A stretch of 64,000 nt of DNA from Betaproteobacteria bacterium (lineage in GTDB: Bacteria > Pseudomonadota > Gammaproteobacteria > Burkholderiales > SG8-39), in assembly GCA_947482825.1 (NCBI GenBank), contig CANKMT010000001.1:1-64000 (forward strand). Reading direction: 5' to 3'. Of this stretch, positions 19,421 to 27,885 are shown piece after piece. The notes under the pieces were generated by a model. That model made no database searches. It saw nothing but the letters and a program-made list of their open reading frames with translations, and was not told where the DNA came from. Position 1 is the stretch's first letter; every line of letters begins with the position of its first letter. Both the position numbers and the translations under genes were made by a program.

Positions 19421-20368
19421 TCATTTGAACTCGAGGCCCTCGGCTTTCATCATGGCGCCGTATCGGGTGAATTCACCGCCGACGAAAGCCCTGAAGGCCG
19501 TGCCGTCACGAAAAAAAGGCGGGAACCCGGCACGCTCGGCGACCGTCTGGAACGCCGGGTCCTCGAGGGTCGCGCGGCAGGCCTGCTCGAGCCTGCCGAG
19601 GACCGCTTGGGGCAGCCCCTTGGGTGCGGCGAGCACGGCCCAGATCGATGCCTCCACCGGCGGGCCGATCTCGCGTGCGGTCGGGACTTCCGGCAGAGAC
19701 GGCAGGCGCTGCGCCGTGAGCGCCGCAAGCGGACGCAGGTTGTACGCCTTGAGCAGCACGGTCGTATTCGACACTGCGGTGATCTGCTGCGACAGGATGG
19801 CCTGCGACACCGCGCCGCCGCCCTGGAATGGCACATGCGTCCCCACGACGCCGTTCTGGCGCAGGAAGTTCGCCATATTGATGTGGTCGGGCGTCCCGAT
19901 CCCGGGCGAGCCGTAGAACAGTTTTTCCGGATTGGCCTTGCCGAAATCGATCAGTGCGCGGATGTCCTTGTGCGGGGAATTCGGCGCCACCATCACAATC
20001 ACCGGCGCGGAATAGATCTGGCAGACGAAGTCGAAGGAGTCCAGGTCGAACGACAGTTTGCGCACATGCGGCAGCATCGCAATGCCTCCCATGCCGAGGA
20101 TGCCGATCGAGTACCCGTCGGACGCAGAGCGCGCGAGGTCCGCCGCGCCGATCGTGCCGGAGGCACCGGGTTTGTTCATGACCAGCACGCTCTGGCCGAG
20201 TTTGGCACCGAGCGCGGGCTGCATCGCCCGCGCGACCACGTCGGTCGAGCTGCCCGCATCGAAAGGCACCATCAGCTGGATTGGACGCGCAGGGTACTGG
20301 GCGGTCGAAATCGTTCCCTGTCCCAGGAGAGCCGCGAACGCGAGGCAACGGAAAAAGCGGATGCTCAA
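19421..20368 (-). CDS. Bug/TctC-family periplasmic substrate-binding protein
   Basis: The 315-residue protein has a signal peptide (MSIRFFRCLAFAALLGQGTISTAQ) and the Bug signature YPARPIQLMVPFDAGSSTDVVARA, then GASGTIGAADLARSASDGYS. Bug proteins bind small carboxylates or amides for tripartite tricarboxylate transporters, but most in Burkholderiales lack a linked transporter, as here. The start is a TTG with GAGGAG 6 bases upstream. The gene lies 10 bases after the deacetylase and 13 before the TauD gene. Confidence 0.9.
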   Translation of the reverse strand: MSIRFFRCLAFAALLGQGTISTAQYPARPIQLMVPFDAGSSTDVVARAMQPALGAKLGQSVLVMNKPGASGTIGAADLARSASDGYSIGILGMGGIAMLPHVRKLSFDLDSFDFVCQIYSAPVIVMVAPNSPHKDIRALIDFGKANPEKLFYGSPGIGTPDHINMANFLRQNGVVGTHVPFQGGGAVSQAILSQQITAVSNTTVLLKAYNLRPLAALTAQRLPSLPEVPTAREIGPPVEASIWAVLAAPKGLPQAVLGRLEQACRATLEDPAFQTVAERAGFPPFFRDGTAFRAFVGGEFTRYGAMMKAEGLEFK

Positions 20369-20378
20369 GACTCACTCC

Positions 20379-21293
20379 TCAAGGTCGATGATGTTCGATC
20401 CAGTGCCGCGCAATGTCGGCCCTTCGGCACACCCACACGCGCTCGTGCCGGCCGACATAGTCGAGGAACCGGGCCAGGCCCGCGGCGCGGCCCGGCCGTC
20501 CGGCCAGCCGCATGTGCAGGCCGACGGACATCATCTTAGGACGCGTGGCCCCCTCCCTATACAACATATCGAACGTGTCCTTGAGGTAGGTGAAGAAGTC
20601 TTCGCCGGTGCCGAACCCCGCGGGATTGCTGAACTTCGAATCGTTGACGTCGTTCGTATACGGGATGACCAGGTGCGCGCGACCGCCGACATCGACCCAG
20701 TACGGCAACTCGTCGTTGTAGGCGTCGCTGTCGTAGAGGAATCCGCCTTCCTCGACCACCAGGCGCCTGGTGTTCACGCCGGGCGAGGTGCGGCAGTACC
20801 ATCCCAGCGGGCGCTGACCAAGGGTTCGCTCGAGCGATGCGACCGCCATGCGGATATGCCGGCGTTCCTCTTCCTCGCTCAACAGCCAGTGCTGCACCCA
20901 ACGCCAGCCGTGACAGCAGGCGTCGTGACCCGCTTCGACGATTGCGCGGGCCGCCTCCGGGTTGCGTTCGAGGGCGAGGGCGCACGCGAACACGGTCAGC
21001 GGCAATTTGCGCTCGGCGAACAGGTCCATGAGGCGCCAGAAACCGACCCGGCTGCCGAACTCGTAGACCGACTCGACCGTGAGATCGCGGCTTCCCCGCG
21101 GCACCGGGCTCTGCGATTCGGACAGGCCCGTTTCGGAAAATCCGTCGCCGTCCGGAATCGAGTACTCCGATCCTTCCTCGTAGTTGATCACGAACTGCAG
21201 CGCAAGCCGCGCACCCCCGGGCCATTTCGGGTCCGGCGGGTTGCGGCCGTATCCGATCAGGTTGCGCGTAGGGGGCTGCGAGTTCGGTGTCAT
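20379..21293 (-). CDS. Polysaccharide deacetylase-fold hydrolase, PuuE/allantoinase-like
   Basis: The 304-residue protein has the NodB fold. Motifs such as YGRNPPDPKWPGGARLALQF, NYEEGSEYSIPDGD, GHDACCHGWRW and TSPGVNTRRLVVEEGGFLYDSD resemble PuuE, a cofactor-free allantoinase of the deacetylase superfamily. It may open a cyclic amide or deformylate a substrate rather than act on polysaccharide. ATG at 21293 gives the usual length; the frame extending to 21683 would cross the divergent gene. It is first in the four-gene operon. Confidence 0.78.
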   Translation of the reverse strand: MTPNSQPPTRNLIGYGRNPPDPKWPGGARLALQFVINYEEGSEYSIPDGDGFSETGLSESQSPVPRGSRDLTVESVYEFGSRVGFWRLMDLFAERKLPLTVFACALALERNPEAARAIVEAGHDACCHGWRWVQHWLLSEEEERRHIRMAVASLERTLGQRPLGWYCRTSPGVNTRRLVVEEGGFLYDSDAYNDELPYWVDVGGRAHLVIPYTNDVNDSKFSNPAGFGTGEDFFTYLKDTFDMLYREGATRPKMMSVGLHMRLAGRPGRAAGLARFLDYVGRHERVWVCRRADIARHWIEHHRP

Positions 21294-21444
21294 GGAAGCA
21301 TCCGCCGTCTTTCGGGTCCGGATAGGATCGCCGCAGGCGGGGATTTGCGCAATTCCCATTCCACGAAGTGTCGCCAAAACGAGCGTGGCCGCCGCGGCCG
21401 GGGTAACGTAGTCTAGGAGTACGGCTGCGTAAGCTGCCGGACAA

Positions 21445-21455
21445 TTGTCGGACAA
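21445..21455. promoter_or_regulatory. GntR-type palindrome between divergent operons
   Basis: TTGTCGGACAA is a palindrome of the TTGTnnnACAA form used by FCD-type GntR regulators. It overlaps a second perfect palindrome, GACAATTGTC (21440-21449). The pair lies 28 bases before the Bug start and could control both divergent operons. No regulator gene is adjacent. Confidence 0.4.
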
Positions 21456-21482
21456 CTGAGCGAACAACAGAGGGAACGCTTG

Positions 21483-22442
21483 ATGAGACAAAGAGGAACT
21501 ACCGTTCGCAGTATTGCGCTTGCCGCGGCTTGCGCTTTCGCGGCCCTGATGCCGGCCGCCTCGCGCGCCGCCGACGCTTATCCCGTCCGGCCGGTCACGA
21601 TGGTGGTGCCTTTCCCGCCCGGCGGCGGCGCCGACATCCTCGCCCGCGTGATCGGCCAGCGCCTGTCGGAAACCTGGGGCCAACCGGTTGTGGTCGAGAG
21701 CAAGCCGGGCGCGGCCGGCGTGGTCGGTGCCGGCGCGGTTGCGCGCTCACCCGCCGACGGCTACACGCTGCTGATGGCCGCCGGTGGTGCGGTGACGCCG
21801 GACAACATGAAGGACCTCGCGCCGGTGACGCTGGTGAGCGCGCCCCCGTACATTCTCGCGGTCAGCGCATCGATGCCGGTGAATTCGGTGAAAGAACTGA
21901 TCGCCTTCGCCAAGGCAAAGCCCGGCGCGGCGAACTTCGCCTCATCGGGCCCGGGATCGGCTTCACACCTTGCGGCCGAACTCTTCATGTCGATGAGCCA
22001 GGCGAAGATGACGCATGTGCCGTACAAGGGCATCGGGCAGGCCGTCAACGACCTCGTCGCCGGCACGGTGACCGTCATGTTCGGGCCGCCGCCGCCGCTG
22101 CTGCCGCATGTACAGTCGGGCAAACTGCGCGCGCTCGCGATCACGGGCAGCGAGCGATCGCCTCTTTTCAAGGACTTGCCGACAGTGGCGGAGTCCGGCG
22201 TGCCGGGTTACGAAGCGGTGGGATGGTACGGCGTGCTCGCGCCGGCAAAGACGCCGCGCGAAATCGTCGCGCGCGTGGCCGACGAAATCTCGAAAGCGCT
22301 CAAGTTCCCGGCGGTTCAGGAACGCCTCGCTTCGGTGGGTGCGACCCCCGTGGGAAACTCGCCCGAGCAGTTCGGCCGGTTCCTCGAAGCCGATATTGCG
22401 AAATCCTGGGACCTGATGAAGAAAGCCGGGGTGGCGCCGTAG
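21483..22442 (+). CDS. Bug/TctC-family periplasmic substrate-binding protein
   Basis: The 319-residue protein has a signal peptide (RSIALAAACAFAALMPAASRAADA), then YPVRPVTMVVPFPPGGGADILARVIG and GAAGVVGAGAVARSPADGYT, hallmark Bug sequences. It should bind a small organic acid in the periplasm. It starts the operon that includes the flavoprotein and ferredoxin genes; the flavoprotein begins 17 bases after its stop. It is divergent from the PuuE-like operon, which has its own Bug protein. Confidence 0.9.
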   Translation: MRQRGTTVRSIALAAACAFAALMPAASRAADAYPVRPVTMVVPFPPGGGADILARVIGQRLSETWGQPVVVESKPGAAGVVGAGAVARSPADGYTLLMAAGGAVTPDNMKDLAPVTLVSAPPYILAVSASMPVNSVKELIAFAKAKPGAANFASSGPGSASHLAAELFMSMSQAKMTHVPYKGIGQAVNDLVAGTVTVMFGPPPPLLPHVQSGKLRALAITGSERSPLFKDLPTVAESGVPGYEAVGWYGVLAPAKTPREIVARVADEISKALKFPAVQERLASVGATPVGNSPEQFGRFLEADIAKSWDLMKKAGVAP

Positions 22443-22459
22443 TCGGCGACAATACGGCA

Positions 22460-24091
22460 ATGCATTTCGAAACCGACGTACTCGTGATCGGTGCCGGCGG
22501 CGCCGGCATGTATGCGGCCATCGAAGCCGCGCGCGGCGGCGCCAGGGTGCTGATTGCCGATCGCAGCCTGATCGGCCGCGGCGGCGCGACCATCATGGCG
22601 CAGATGACCGTGGCGGTCGCGGTCGGCGAAGAAGTGCCCGACCACTGGGAGCATCACTATGCCGATACGCTCGCGGCGGGCCGCGGGTTGTGCGATCCGG
22701 ACCTCGCGCGCCTTTTGTGCGAGGAAGGCCCCGAAGTCATCCGCGAAATGGATGCGTGGGGCGTGGGTTGGGCGAGGACGGAAGGCAAGACCGGCCCGAT
22801 GAAGCAAGCCTTCGCGCCGGGCCATGACCGCCCGCGCTGCGTGTACGTCGATTTCCTGAACACCGGACCCGCGGTGTCGAAGACCCTGCGCACGCGCCTC
22901 ATCCGGATGCCGGAGATCCGCCGCATCGGCGACCTGCTGGTCACCGAACTGGTCCTGCGCGACCGCAAATGCGTCGGCGCGACCGCGTTGCATCTCGCTA
23001 CCGGCGGGCCGGTGACGATCTCGGCCGCGGCCACCGTGGTTGCAACAGGCGGCCTGACGCGGCTTTATCAGAGGAACAGCGCCTCGGCCAACATGAGTGG
23101 CGACGGCTACGCGCTTTGCCTCGCGGCCGGCGCGGAACTCGTCGACATGGAGTTCGTGCAGTTCTTCCCGATCGGCCACCTCGCGCCGAGGCTGATTGGC
23201 ATGGACCCGATCATGTGGGACCCGTTCCGCTACAAGCTCGGGGGTCGGCTGCTGAACGGCAATCGCGAAGGCTTCGTCGAGAAGTACGGCGCCGTGGACA
23301 ACGGCAAGTACGTCGTCACGCGCGACCTCGCCACTTACGCGATCATCAAGGAGGTCGAGGCCGGCCGCGGCTCTCCGCATGGCGGCGCGTGGCTTTCGTT
23401 CGAGCATTGCAGCGAGGCTGAACTGCGCGCGGCCGGCGGGCCGGTGATCGACCGCCTCGCAAAGAACGGCATCGACCTCACGAAGCAGGCGATCGAGGTC
23501 GCGCCGATTGCGCACTATCACATGGGCGGGGTGCGGGCCGACACCTCGATGGCCACGCGCGTGCCGGGGCTCTACGTTGCGGGCGAAGCGGTCGGCGGCG
23601 CCAACGGTGCGAACCGCCTGTCGGGCAACGCCATCACCGAAGCGCTGGTGTTCGGGCGCAAGGCCGGGCGCAGCGCGGCCGCGCGTGCGAAGTCAGCGGG
23701 CAAGGCGAGGGCGGGCGAGGCTGCGTTCCGCGAATCGGCTGCGCGCCTGAATGAGGGCAATGCCACGCGCGACTTGAATCCCGCGGCGATGATTGAAGAG
23801 CTGCAGGCGCTGATGCAGAAGGAGGCCGGGCCGTTTCGCACCGGCGAGGGCCTTGCGCGCGCGCTCGGCCGCATTGCGGCAATGAGCGAATCGCTCCCCG
23901 CAGTAAAACCGCCCGCTGGCAAGCCCTACGACACTGAACTGGCCGACTGGCTCGACCTGTCCACCATGCTGAGCGCAGCGCGCTGCGTGGCTTCGTCGGC
24001 GCTCACGCGCACCGAGAGCCGCGGCGCGCACCAACGCGAGGATTTTCCCGGCATGGATCCGGCATGGCAGAAGAACCAGGTGATTGCATGA
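22460..24091 (+). CDS. FAD-dependent oxidoreductase, fumarate reductase/succinate dehydrogenase flavoprotein type
   Basis: The 543-residue protein has DVLVIGAGGAGMYAAIEAA at the N-terminus, a fumarate-reductase-like AHYHMGGVR segment and GLYVAGEAVGGANGANRLSGNAITEALVFG near the C-terminus, followed by a helical C-terminal domain. It is likely the catalytic subunit of a soluble two-subunit enzyme, since a ferredoxin gene overlaps its end by ATGA and no membrane anchor gene follows. The substrate may be the ligand of the upstream Bug receptor. Confidence 0.85.
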   Translation: MHFETDVLVIGAGGAGMYAAIEAARGGARVLIADRSLIGRGGATIMAQMTVAVAVGEEVPDHWEHHYADTLAAGRGLCDPDLARLLCEEGPEVIREMDAWGVGWARTEGKTGPMKQAFAPGHDRPRCVYVDFLNTGPAVSKTLRTRLIRMPEIRRIGDLLVTELVLRDRKCVGATALHLATGGPVTISAAATVVATGGLTRLYQRNSASANMSGDGYALCLAAGAELVDMEFVQFFPIGHLAPRLIGMDPIMWDPFRYKLGGRLLNGNREGFVEKYGAVDNGKYVVTRDLATYAIIKEVEAGRGSPHGGAWLSFEHCSEAELRAAGGPVIDRLAKNGIDLTKQAIEVAPIAHYHMGGVRADTSMATRVPGLYVAGEAVGGANGANRLSGNAITEALVFGRKAGRSAAARAKSAGKARAGEAAFRESAARLNEGNATRDLNPAAMIEELQALMQKEAGPFRTGEGLARALGRIAAMSESLPAVKPPAGKPYDTELADWLDLSTMLSAARCVASSALTRTESRGAHQREDFPGMDPAWQKNQVIA

Positions 24092-24438
24092 GCGCCATTG
24101 CGCAATTGAGGATTACGCGGGGTACACAGGGTGAAGCGTCGCGCGTGGAGATCCACGAAGTGCCCTTCGAACCAGGCCAGTCGGTGCTCGATGCGCTGCG
24201 ATGGATCCGCGCACATCGTGATCCCTCGCTTGCGATCCGCTATTCGTGCACCAGCGCGAACACCTGCAAGGAATGCATGGTGTCCGTGGATGGGAAGACT
24301 GTGTATGCCTGCACTGCGCGGCTCGAAGCACGCGAGATGAACGTGGCGCCGTTGCCGAACAAGCGCCTGATCCGGGACCTCGTCACCGAAATCGCGCCGC
24401 CGGACGAGCGGCTCGGGCGCGAACAAGAAAGCCGATAA
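24088..24438 (+). CDS. 2Fe-2S ferredoxin-domain protein, truncated SdhB/FrdB type
   Basis: The 116-residue protein matches the N-terminal plant-type ferredoxin domain of SdhB/FrdB: YSCTSANTCKECMVSVDGKTVYAC gives the Cys spacing of a 2Fe-2S cluster. The usual C-terminal domain with 4Fe-4S and 3Fe-4S clusters is absent; a stop follows at ~116 residues rather than ~240. It probably passes electrons to or from the flavoprotein whose gene it overlaps by four bases. Confidence 0.8.
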   Translation: MSAIAQLRITRGTQGEASRVEIHEVPFEPGQSVLDALRWIRAHRDPSLAIRYSCTSANTCKECMVSVDGKTVYACTARLEAREMNVAPLPNKRLIRDLVTEIAPPDERLGREQESR

Positions 24439-24464
24439 CGTCGTCTTGCCATTTCCCGATACTG

Positions 24465-24495
24465 TAACTCTAAAACTTAGTGTAAAATGGAGTTA
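24465..24495. promoter_or_regulatory. Weak inverted repeat at the start of the first DUF4143 ATPase gene
   Basis: TAACTC (24465-24470) and GAGTTA (24490-24495) are inverted copies; the last A is the first base of the ATG. Arms are only 6 bases. This is much weaker than the repeats at the two other ATPase genes. Confidence 0.35.
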
Positions 24496-25628
24496 TGTAC
24501 TCGCGAATGCTTTCGGCTCCCGCGTCCCAAAGCTTCTTTCTTTTCGGTCCGCGCGGCACCGGAAAGACGGCTTGGCTGCGCGATCGATTCCCAGCGGCGC
24601 CGTCTTTCGATTTGCTCGATTCGGCCACTTATACCGAGTTGCTCGCGTCGCCGCGGCGGCTGGAGGACCGGATCCCCGCCAAGTATCGTGGTTGGATAGT
24701 CATCGACGAGATTCAGCGCGTACCCGAACTGTTGAACGAGGTGCATCGCCTGATCGAGGCGCGTGGCCTGAAATTTGTCATGACCGGCTCCAGCGCCCGC
24801 AAGTTGCGCGCGCGTGGCGTGAACCTGCTTGCCGGCAGGGCGCTTACGCGGCACATGCACCCGCTCACGGCCGCTGAAATGGGGGGCGATTTCGACTTGG
24901 CTCGCGCGGTGCGGTTCGGCACGCTGCCCTTTGCCTGTACCACCGATCAGCCGAGGGAGTATCTCGCCAGCTACGTCTCCACTTACCTTCGCGAGGAAGT
25001 GCAGCAGGAGGGGCTGACTCGCAATCTGGCCGCGTTCGGCCGGTTTCTCGAGTCGGCGAGCTTCTCGCAAGGGTCCGTGCTGAACATGTCGGCTGTGGCG
25101 CGCGAATGCGGCGTGCATGGCAAGGTTGCGGAGGCCTATTTCGGCATTCTCGAGGACCTGATGATCGCAGTGCGCATCCCGGTATTCGCGCGGCGGGCGA
25201 AGCGCCGCCTGGTGGCGCACCCCAAGTTCTACTTCTTCGACGCCGGCGTTTTTGGCGCGATCAGGCCAAAGGGGCCGCTCGACTCGGCCGAAGAATCCGC
25301 CGGGGTGGCGCTCGAGACCCTGGTTTTGCAGCAACTGCGCGCGCTCAACGATTACGGGCGGCTAGGCTACGGACTGCACTACTGGCGAACCGCATCGGGC
25401 GACGAGGTGGATTTCGTGCTGTATGGCGAGCGCGGCATGCACGCGTTTGAAATCAAGTCCGGTTCGCGAGTGCGCGCCGAGGATTTTCGCGGCCTGCGCC
25501 GCCTGCAGGAGGACTATCCGGAGGCGCGATGCTATCTCTTGTACGCAGGAACCCGCCGCTGGCACGATCAAGGCGTCGAAGTCCTGCCGCTCGCCGAGGC
25601 GCTGCCGGGACTGGCAAAATTGTTGTGA
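24495..25628 (+). CDS. DUF4143-type AAA ATPase (1)
   Basis: The 377-residue protein has Walker A GPRGTGKT (residues 18-25), Walker B WIVIDEIQR, a sensor-like MTGSSARKL and a C-terminal DUF4143 region with GDEVDFVLYG and AFEIKSG, the E-x-D and E-x-K pattern of a PD-(D/E)XK-like fold. The family is common and poorly understood; roles in defence or mobile elements have been suggested. It stands alone as a gene, close behind the ferredoxin gene but with an inverted repeat at its start codon. Confidence 0.82.
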   Translation: MYSRMLSAPASQSFFLFGPRGTGKTAWLRDRFPAAPSFDLLDSATYTELLASPRRLEDRIPAKYRGWIVIDEIQRVPELLNEVHRLIEARGLKFVMTGSSARKLRARGVNLLAGRALTRHMHPLTAAEMGGDFDLARAVRFGTLPFACTTDQPREYLASYVSTYLREEVQQEGLTRNLAAFGRFLESASFSQGSVLNMSAVARECGVHGKVAEAYFGILEDLMIAVRIPVFARRAKRRLVAHPKFYFFDAGVFGAIRPKGPLDSAEESAGVALETLVLQQLRALNDYGRLGYGLHYWRTASGDEVDFVLYGERGMHAFEIKSGSRVRAEDFRGLRRLQEDYPEARCYLLYAGTRRWHDQGVEVLPLAEALPGLAKLL

Positions 25629-25806
25629 CACAGCCCCACTGCCGCATCGAAGCCCGGCCATCGCGAAACGCCTTGCGGCAATGCCGAAAGGGCGCCGGGC
25701 TCCAGGAATCCGAAATCGACGAATACCGTTCCGGGCGCGACATTGACAATGGTGAAGTTCGAAAATGCCGGCTGCTCGGATGTGATTGATTCCGACAGTC
25801 GCGGGC
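25629..25806 (-). pseudogene. Fragment resembling a DUF3467-type small protein
   Basis: On the minus strand the gap between the two ATPase genes reads SESITSEQPAFSNFTIVN, then VAPGTVFVDFGFLEPGALSALPQ. The FSNFTIVN...VFVDF pattern recalls DUF3467 proteins (YSNFxxIN...FxxDF). No start codon with a binding site is evident, and the frame runs on into antisense of the first ATPase, so it looks like a decayed or partial gene. This is pattern recognition only. Confidence 0.35.
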
Positions 25807-25815
25807 TGCAAAAAT

Positions 25816-25866
25816 GTGTATAGTACGCCAGCATTTTTACCGTCATAATGCTGGCAATGTATACAC
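25816..25866. promoter_or_regulatory. 51-base dyad across the start codon of the second DUF4143 ATPase gene
   Basis: GTGTATA (25816-25822) and GCCAGCATT (25827-25835) are mirrored by AATGCTGGC (25847-25855) and TATACAC (25860-25866), all centred on 25841 with equal 4-base spacers. The arms are perfect. The likely ATG (25857) lies inside the right half. Confidence 0.65.
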
Positions 25867-27029
25867 GTAATCTGCCACTTCCCGAGCGCTCGTTTCTGCT
25901 GCTTGGTCCGCGCGGCACGGGCAAGACCACCTGGCTGCGCGGGTGCCTCCCGCGCGCGCGCTGGTACAACCTGCTGCTCGATCGAGAATTGCTGCGCTTG
26001 ATGCGCGAACCCGGAACCTTCCGCCGCGAGATCGAAGCCCTCCCGCACGGCTCTTGGGTAGTCGTGGACGAGGTGCAAAAGCTGCCGTCGATTCTGAATG
26101 AAATCCACGACGCGCTTGCCGCCGCGCCGCGGCGCTGGCGCTTCGCGCTTACCGGATCTTCGGCACGCAGGCTGCGGCGCGATAATGTGAACCTATTGGC
26201 CGGGCGGGTCGTGACAAGGCGCATGCTGCCGCTCACGGCCGCAGAAATCGGCGGTGCGCCGACGGCCGACGATCTTCTGCGCTTTGGCGGGCTGCCGCTG
26301 GTGCGCAACGAGCGAGCCCACGCGGCGCGCATCGATTTGCTCGAAGCGTACGTTGAAACCTACCTCACACAGGAGATCCGTGCCGAAGCGCTCGTCCGCA
26401 GTCTGGAGTCGTTCACGCGCTTTCTCGAAGTTGCGGCGCTGGCCAACGCTCAGGTAACCAACGTGGCATCGCTTGCCCGCGATTCCGCAGTCGCGCGACC
26501 GACGGTGCAGGGATATTTCGAGGTTCTCGTCGACACGCTGATCGGTGCGTGGTTGCCGGCTTGGCGAGCGCGTGCCAAGGTCAAGGAGGTGAGTCACCCG
26601 AAGTTCTACCTTTTCGACACGGGCGTGGTTCGCGCGCTGTCGAGGCGGTTGCGAGAGCCTTTGGAAGGCGCGGAACGCGGGATGCTGCTCGAGACCCTGG
26701 TGTTTCATGAATTGCGCGCGCAGATCGCCTACTCGGGATGCGGCGGGGAACTCTCGTACTATCGGACGCCATCGGGTACGGAGATCGATTTCGTGTGGCG
26801 CCGCGGCAGGCTATCTGTCGGAATTGAAGTGAAGGCGGGCACCCGCTGGAGGCCGGAGTACGCACGCGCGCTTGCGCAGTTGCACGGCGCCGGAATCGTG
26901 ACCGACTGCTGGGGCGTCTACCTCGGCGACGCGCCGCTCCAGGACGGTCCGGTCCGGGTATTGCCATTACCCATGTTTCTGCGCGAACTTTCAGCCGGCC
27001 GGGTTCTCTCCAGTGCAAAGCGGCGATAG
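25857..27029 (+). CDS. DUF4143-type AAA ATPase (2)
   Basis: The 390-residue protein has Walker A GPRGTGKT (residues 17-24), Walker B WVVVDEVQK, ALTGSSARRLRR and a C-terminal part with TEIDFVWRRG and GIEVKAG. ATG at 25857 is chosen over 25848 because it gives MYTR, aligning with MYSR at the start of the first ATPase. The two are clear relatives by motif order but differ widely, so this is not a recent tandem copy. A long perfect dyad covers the start. Confidence 0.82.
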   Translation: MYTRNLPLPERSFLLLGPRGTGKTTWLRGCLPRARWYNLLLDRELLRLMREPGTFRREIEALPHGSWVVVDEVQKLPSILNEIHDALAAAPRRWRFALTGSSARRLRRDNVNLLAGRVVTRRMLPLTAAEIGGAPTADDLLRFGGLPLVRNERAHAARIDLLEAYVETYLTQEIRAEALVRSLESFTRFLEVAALANAQVTNVASLARDSAVARPTVQGYFEVLVDTLIGAWLPAWRARAKVKEVSHPKFYLFDTGVVRALSRRLREPLEGAERGMLLETLVFHELRAQIAYSGCGGELSYYRTPSGTEIDFVWRRGRLSVGIEVKAGTRWRPEYARALAQLHGAGIVTDCWGVYLGDAPLQDGPVRVLPLPMFLRELSAGRVLSSAKRR

Positions 27030-27164
27030 ATGGGAATAGGGTCTGGCCGGCCGTTCAATGCTTTGAATTTTCGCCGGTTGGTCGGGGCGAAGCGGTGATG
27101 CGGCAGTACGTCCGACACCAGGAAGCGGAGGATCGACGGCTGGAACAAGCACAGCTTTGGCCAT
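26991..27164 (-). CDS. Possible 57-residue proline-rich peptide
   Basis: ATG at 27164 is preceded by AAGGAGG at good spacing, directly downstream of the WxxGxW gene on the same strand. The frame gives 57 residues rich in Pro, Arg and Ala with no recognisable motif, and its end runs antisense into the second ATPase gene. The strong binding site is the only argument for it; composition argues against it. Confidence 0.22.
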   Translation of the reverse strand: MAKAVLVPAVDPPLPGVGRTAASPLRPDQPAKIQSIERPARPYSHLSPLCTGENPAG

Positions 27165-27180
27165 AGGTGGCCTCCTTCTG

Positions 27181-27570
27181 TTAGTCGCGGCCCTTGCCGT
27201 GGCCCTTGTCGTGGCCGTCATGCTTTTCCTTCTTGACCTTGACCTTGCGGTACCCCGGTTCAGGCGCCCAGTGGCCCACGGGCCGGATGTAATGGCCTTC
27301 ACGCTGGTCCCAGCGGTCGGGATCCCAGCGATATCCGGGACGCTCTACGATCTGGCGGCCGCGGACCCAGACGTGCCGATCTCCGCTCCAGGCCCAATAC
27401 CCCGGCGCCCAGACGTAGCCCGATGCAATCGCCGGCATCACTTCGAACTGCGGCGACGGCGGGGCGAGGCTGATGTTGACGTTGATCTGCGCGTACGCAG
27501 TGCCTGTCGCGAAAGCCGCCGCGATCAGCTGCGCCAACACGAGGCGCCGCAAAGTACCCGGGTTTCGCAT
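27181..27570 (-). CDS. Secreted WxxGxW/YxWGxW-repeat protein
   Basis: The 129-residue protein has a signal peptide (LVLAQLIAAAFATGTAYAQ) and a tryptophan-rich region YVWAPGYWAWSGDRHVWVRGR...RPGYRWDPDRW, the repeat type of BcpO-related proteins. The last ~20 residues are Lys/His/Gly rich (KVKVKKEKHDGHDKGHGKGRD), which could bind metal. Function is unknown. It starts 3 bases after the BON-domain gene, forming a two-gene envelope operon. Confidence 0.78.
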   Translation of the reverse strand: MRNPGTLRRLVLAQLIAAAFATGTAYAQINVNISLAPPSPQFEVMPAIASGYVWAPGYWAWSGDRHVWVRGRQIVERPGYRWDPDRWDQREGHYIRPVGHWAPEPGYRKVKVKKEKHDGHDKGHGKGRD

Positions 27571-27573
27571 GGC

Positions 27574-27885
27574 TTACTTGATGCGCATGTCGTTCTTGAC
27601 CGAGGTCACGCCGCGGATGTCGCGCGTGATGCGGAGCGCTTCGCCCATCGCGTTCGCCGAGCTCACGAAACCGCTGAGCTGGACTGCGCCCTTGAAGGTC
27701 TCGACGTTGACTTCGGTGGCCTTGACCGAAGGGCTGTCGACCAGCGCCGTCTTCACCTTGGTGGTGATCCACGAGTCGGTGACGTATTCGCCGGTGCTTT
27801 CCTGCGTGGCGTTTCCGGCGCAGCCTGCGACGGCGACCATGAGGGCTGCGATTGAGAATGCGGCAATGCGCTTGAACTGGTTCAT
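27574..27885 (-). CDS. BON-domain lipoprotein
   Basis: The 103-residue protein has a lipoprotein signal with lipobox VAGC (Cys22) and a single BON domain (SWITTKVKTALVDSPSVKATEVNVETFKGAVQLSGFVSS through the final KNDMRIK). OsmY-like BON proteins bind phospholipid surfaces in the periplasm and are often stress induced. GGAGAG precedes the ATG. The WxxGxW gene follows at once. Confidence 0.85.
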   Translation of the reverse strand: MNQFKRIAAFSIAALMVAVAGCAGNATQESTGEYVTDSWITTKVKTALVDSPSVKATEVNVETFKGAVQLSGFVSSANAMGEALRITRDIRGVTSVKNDMRIK

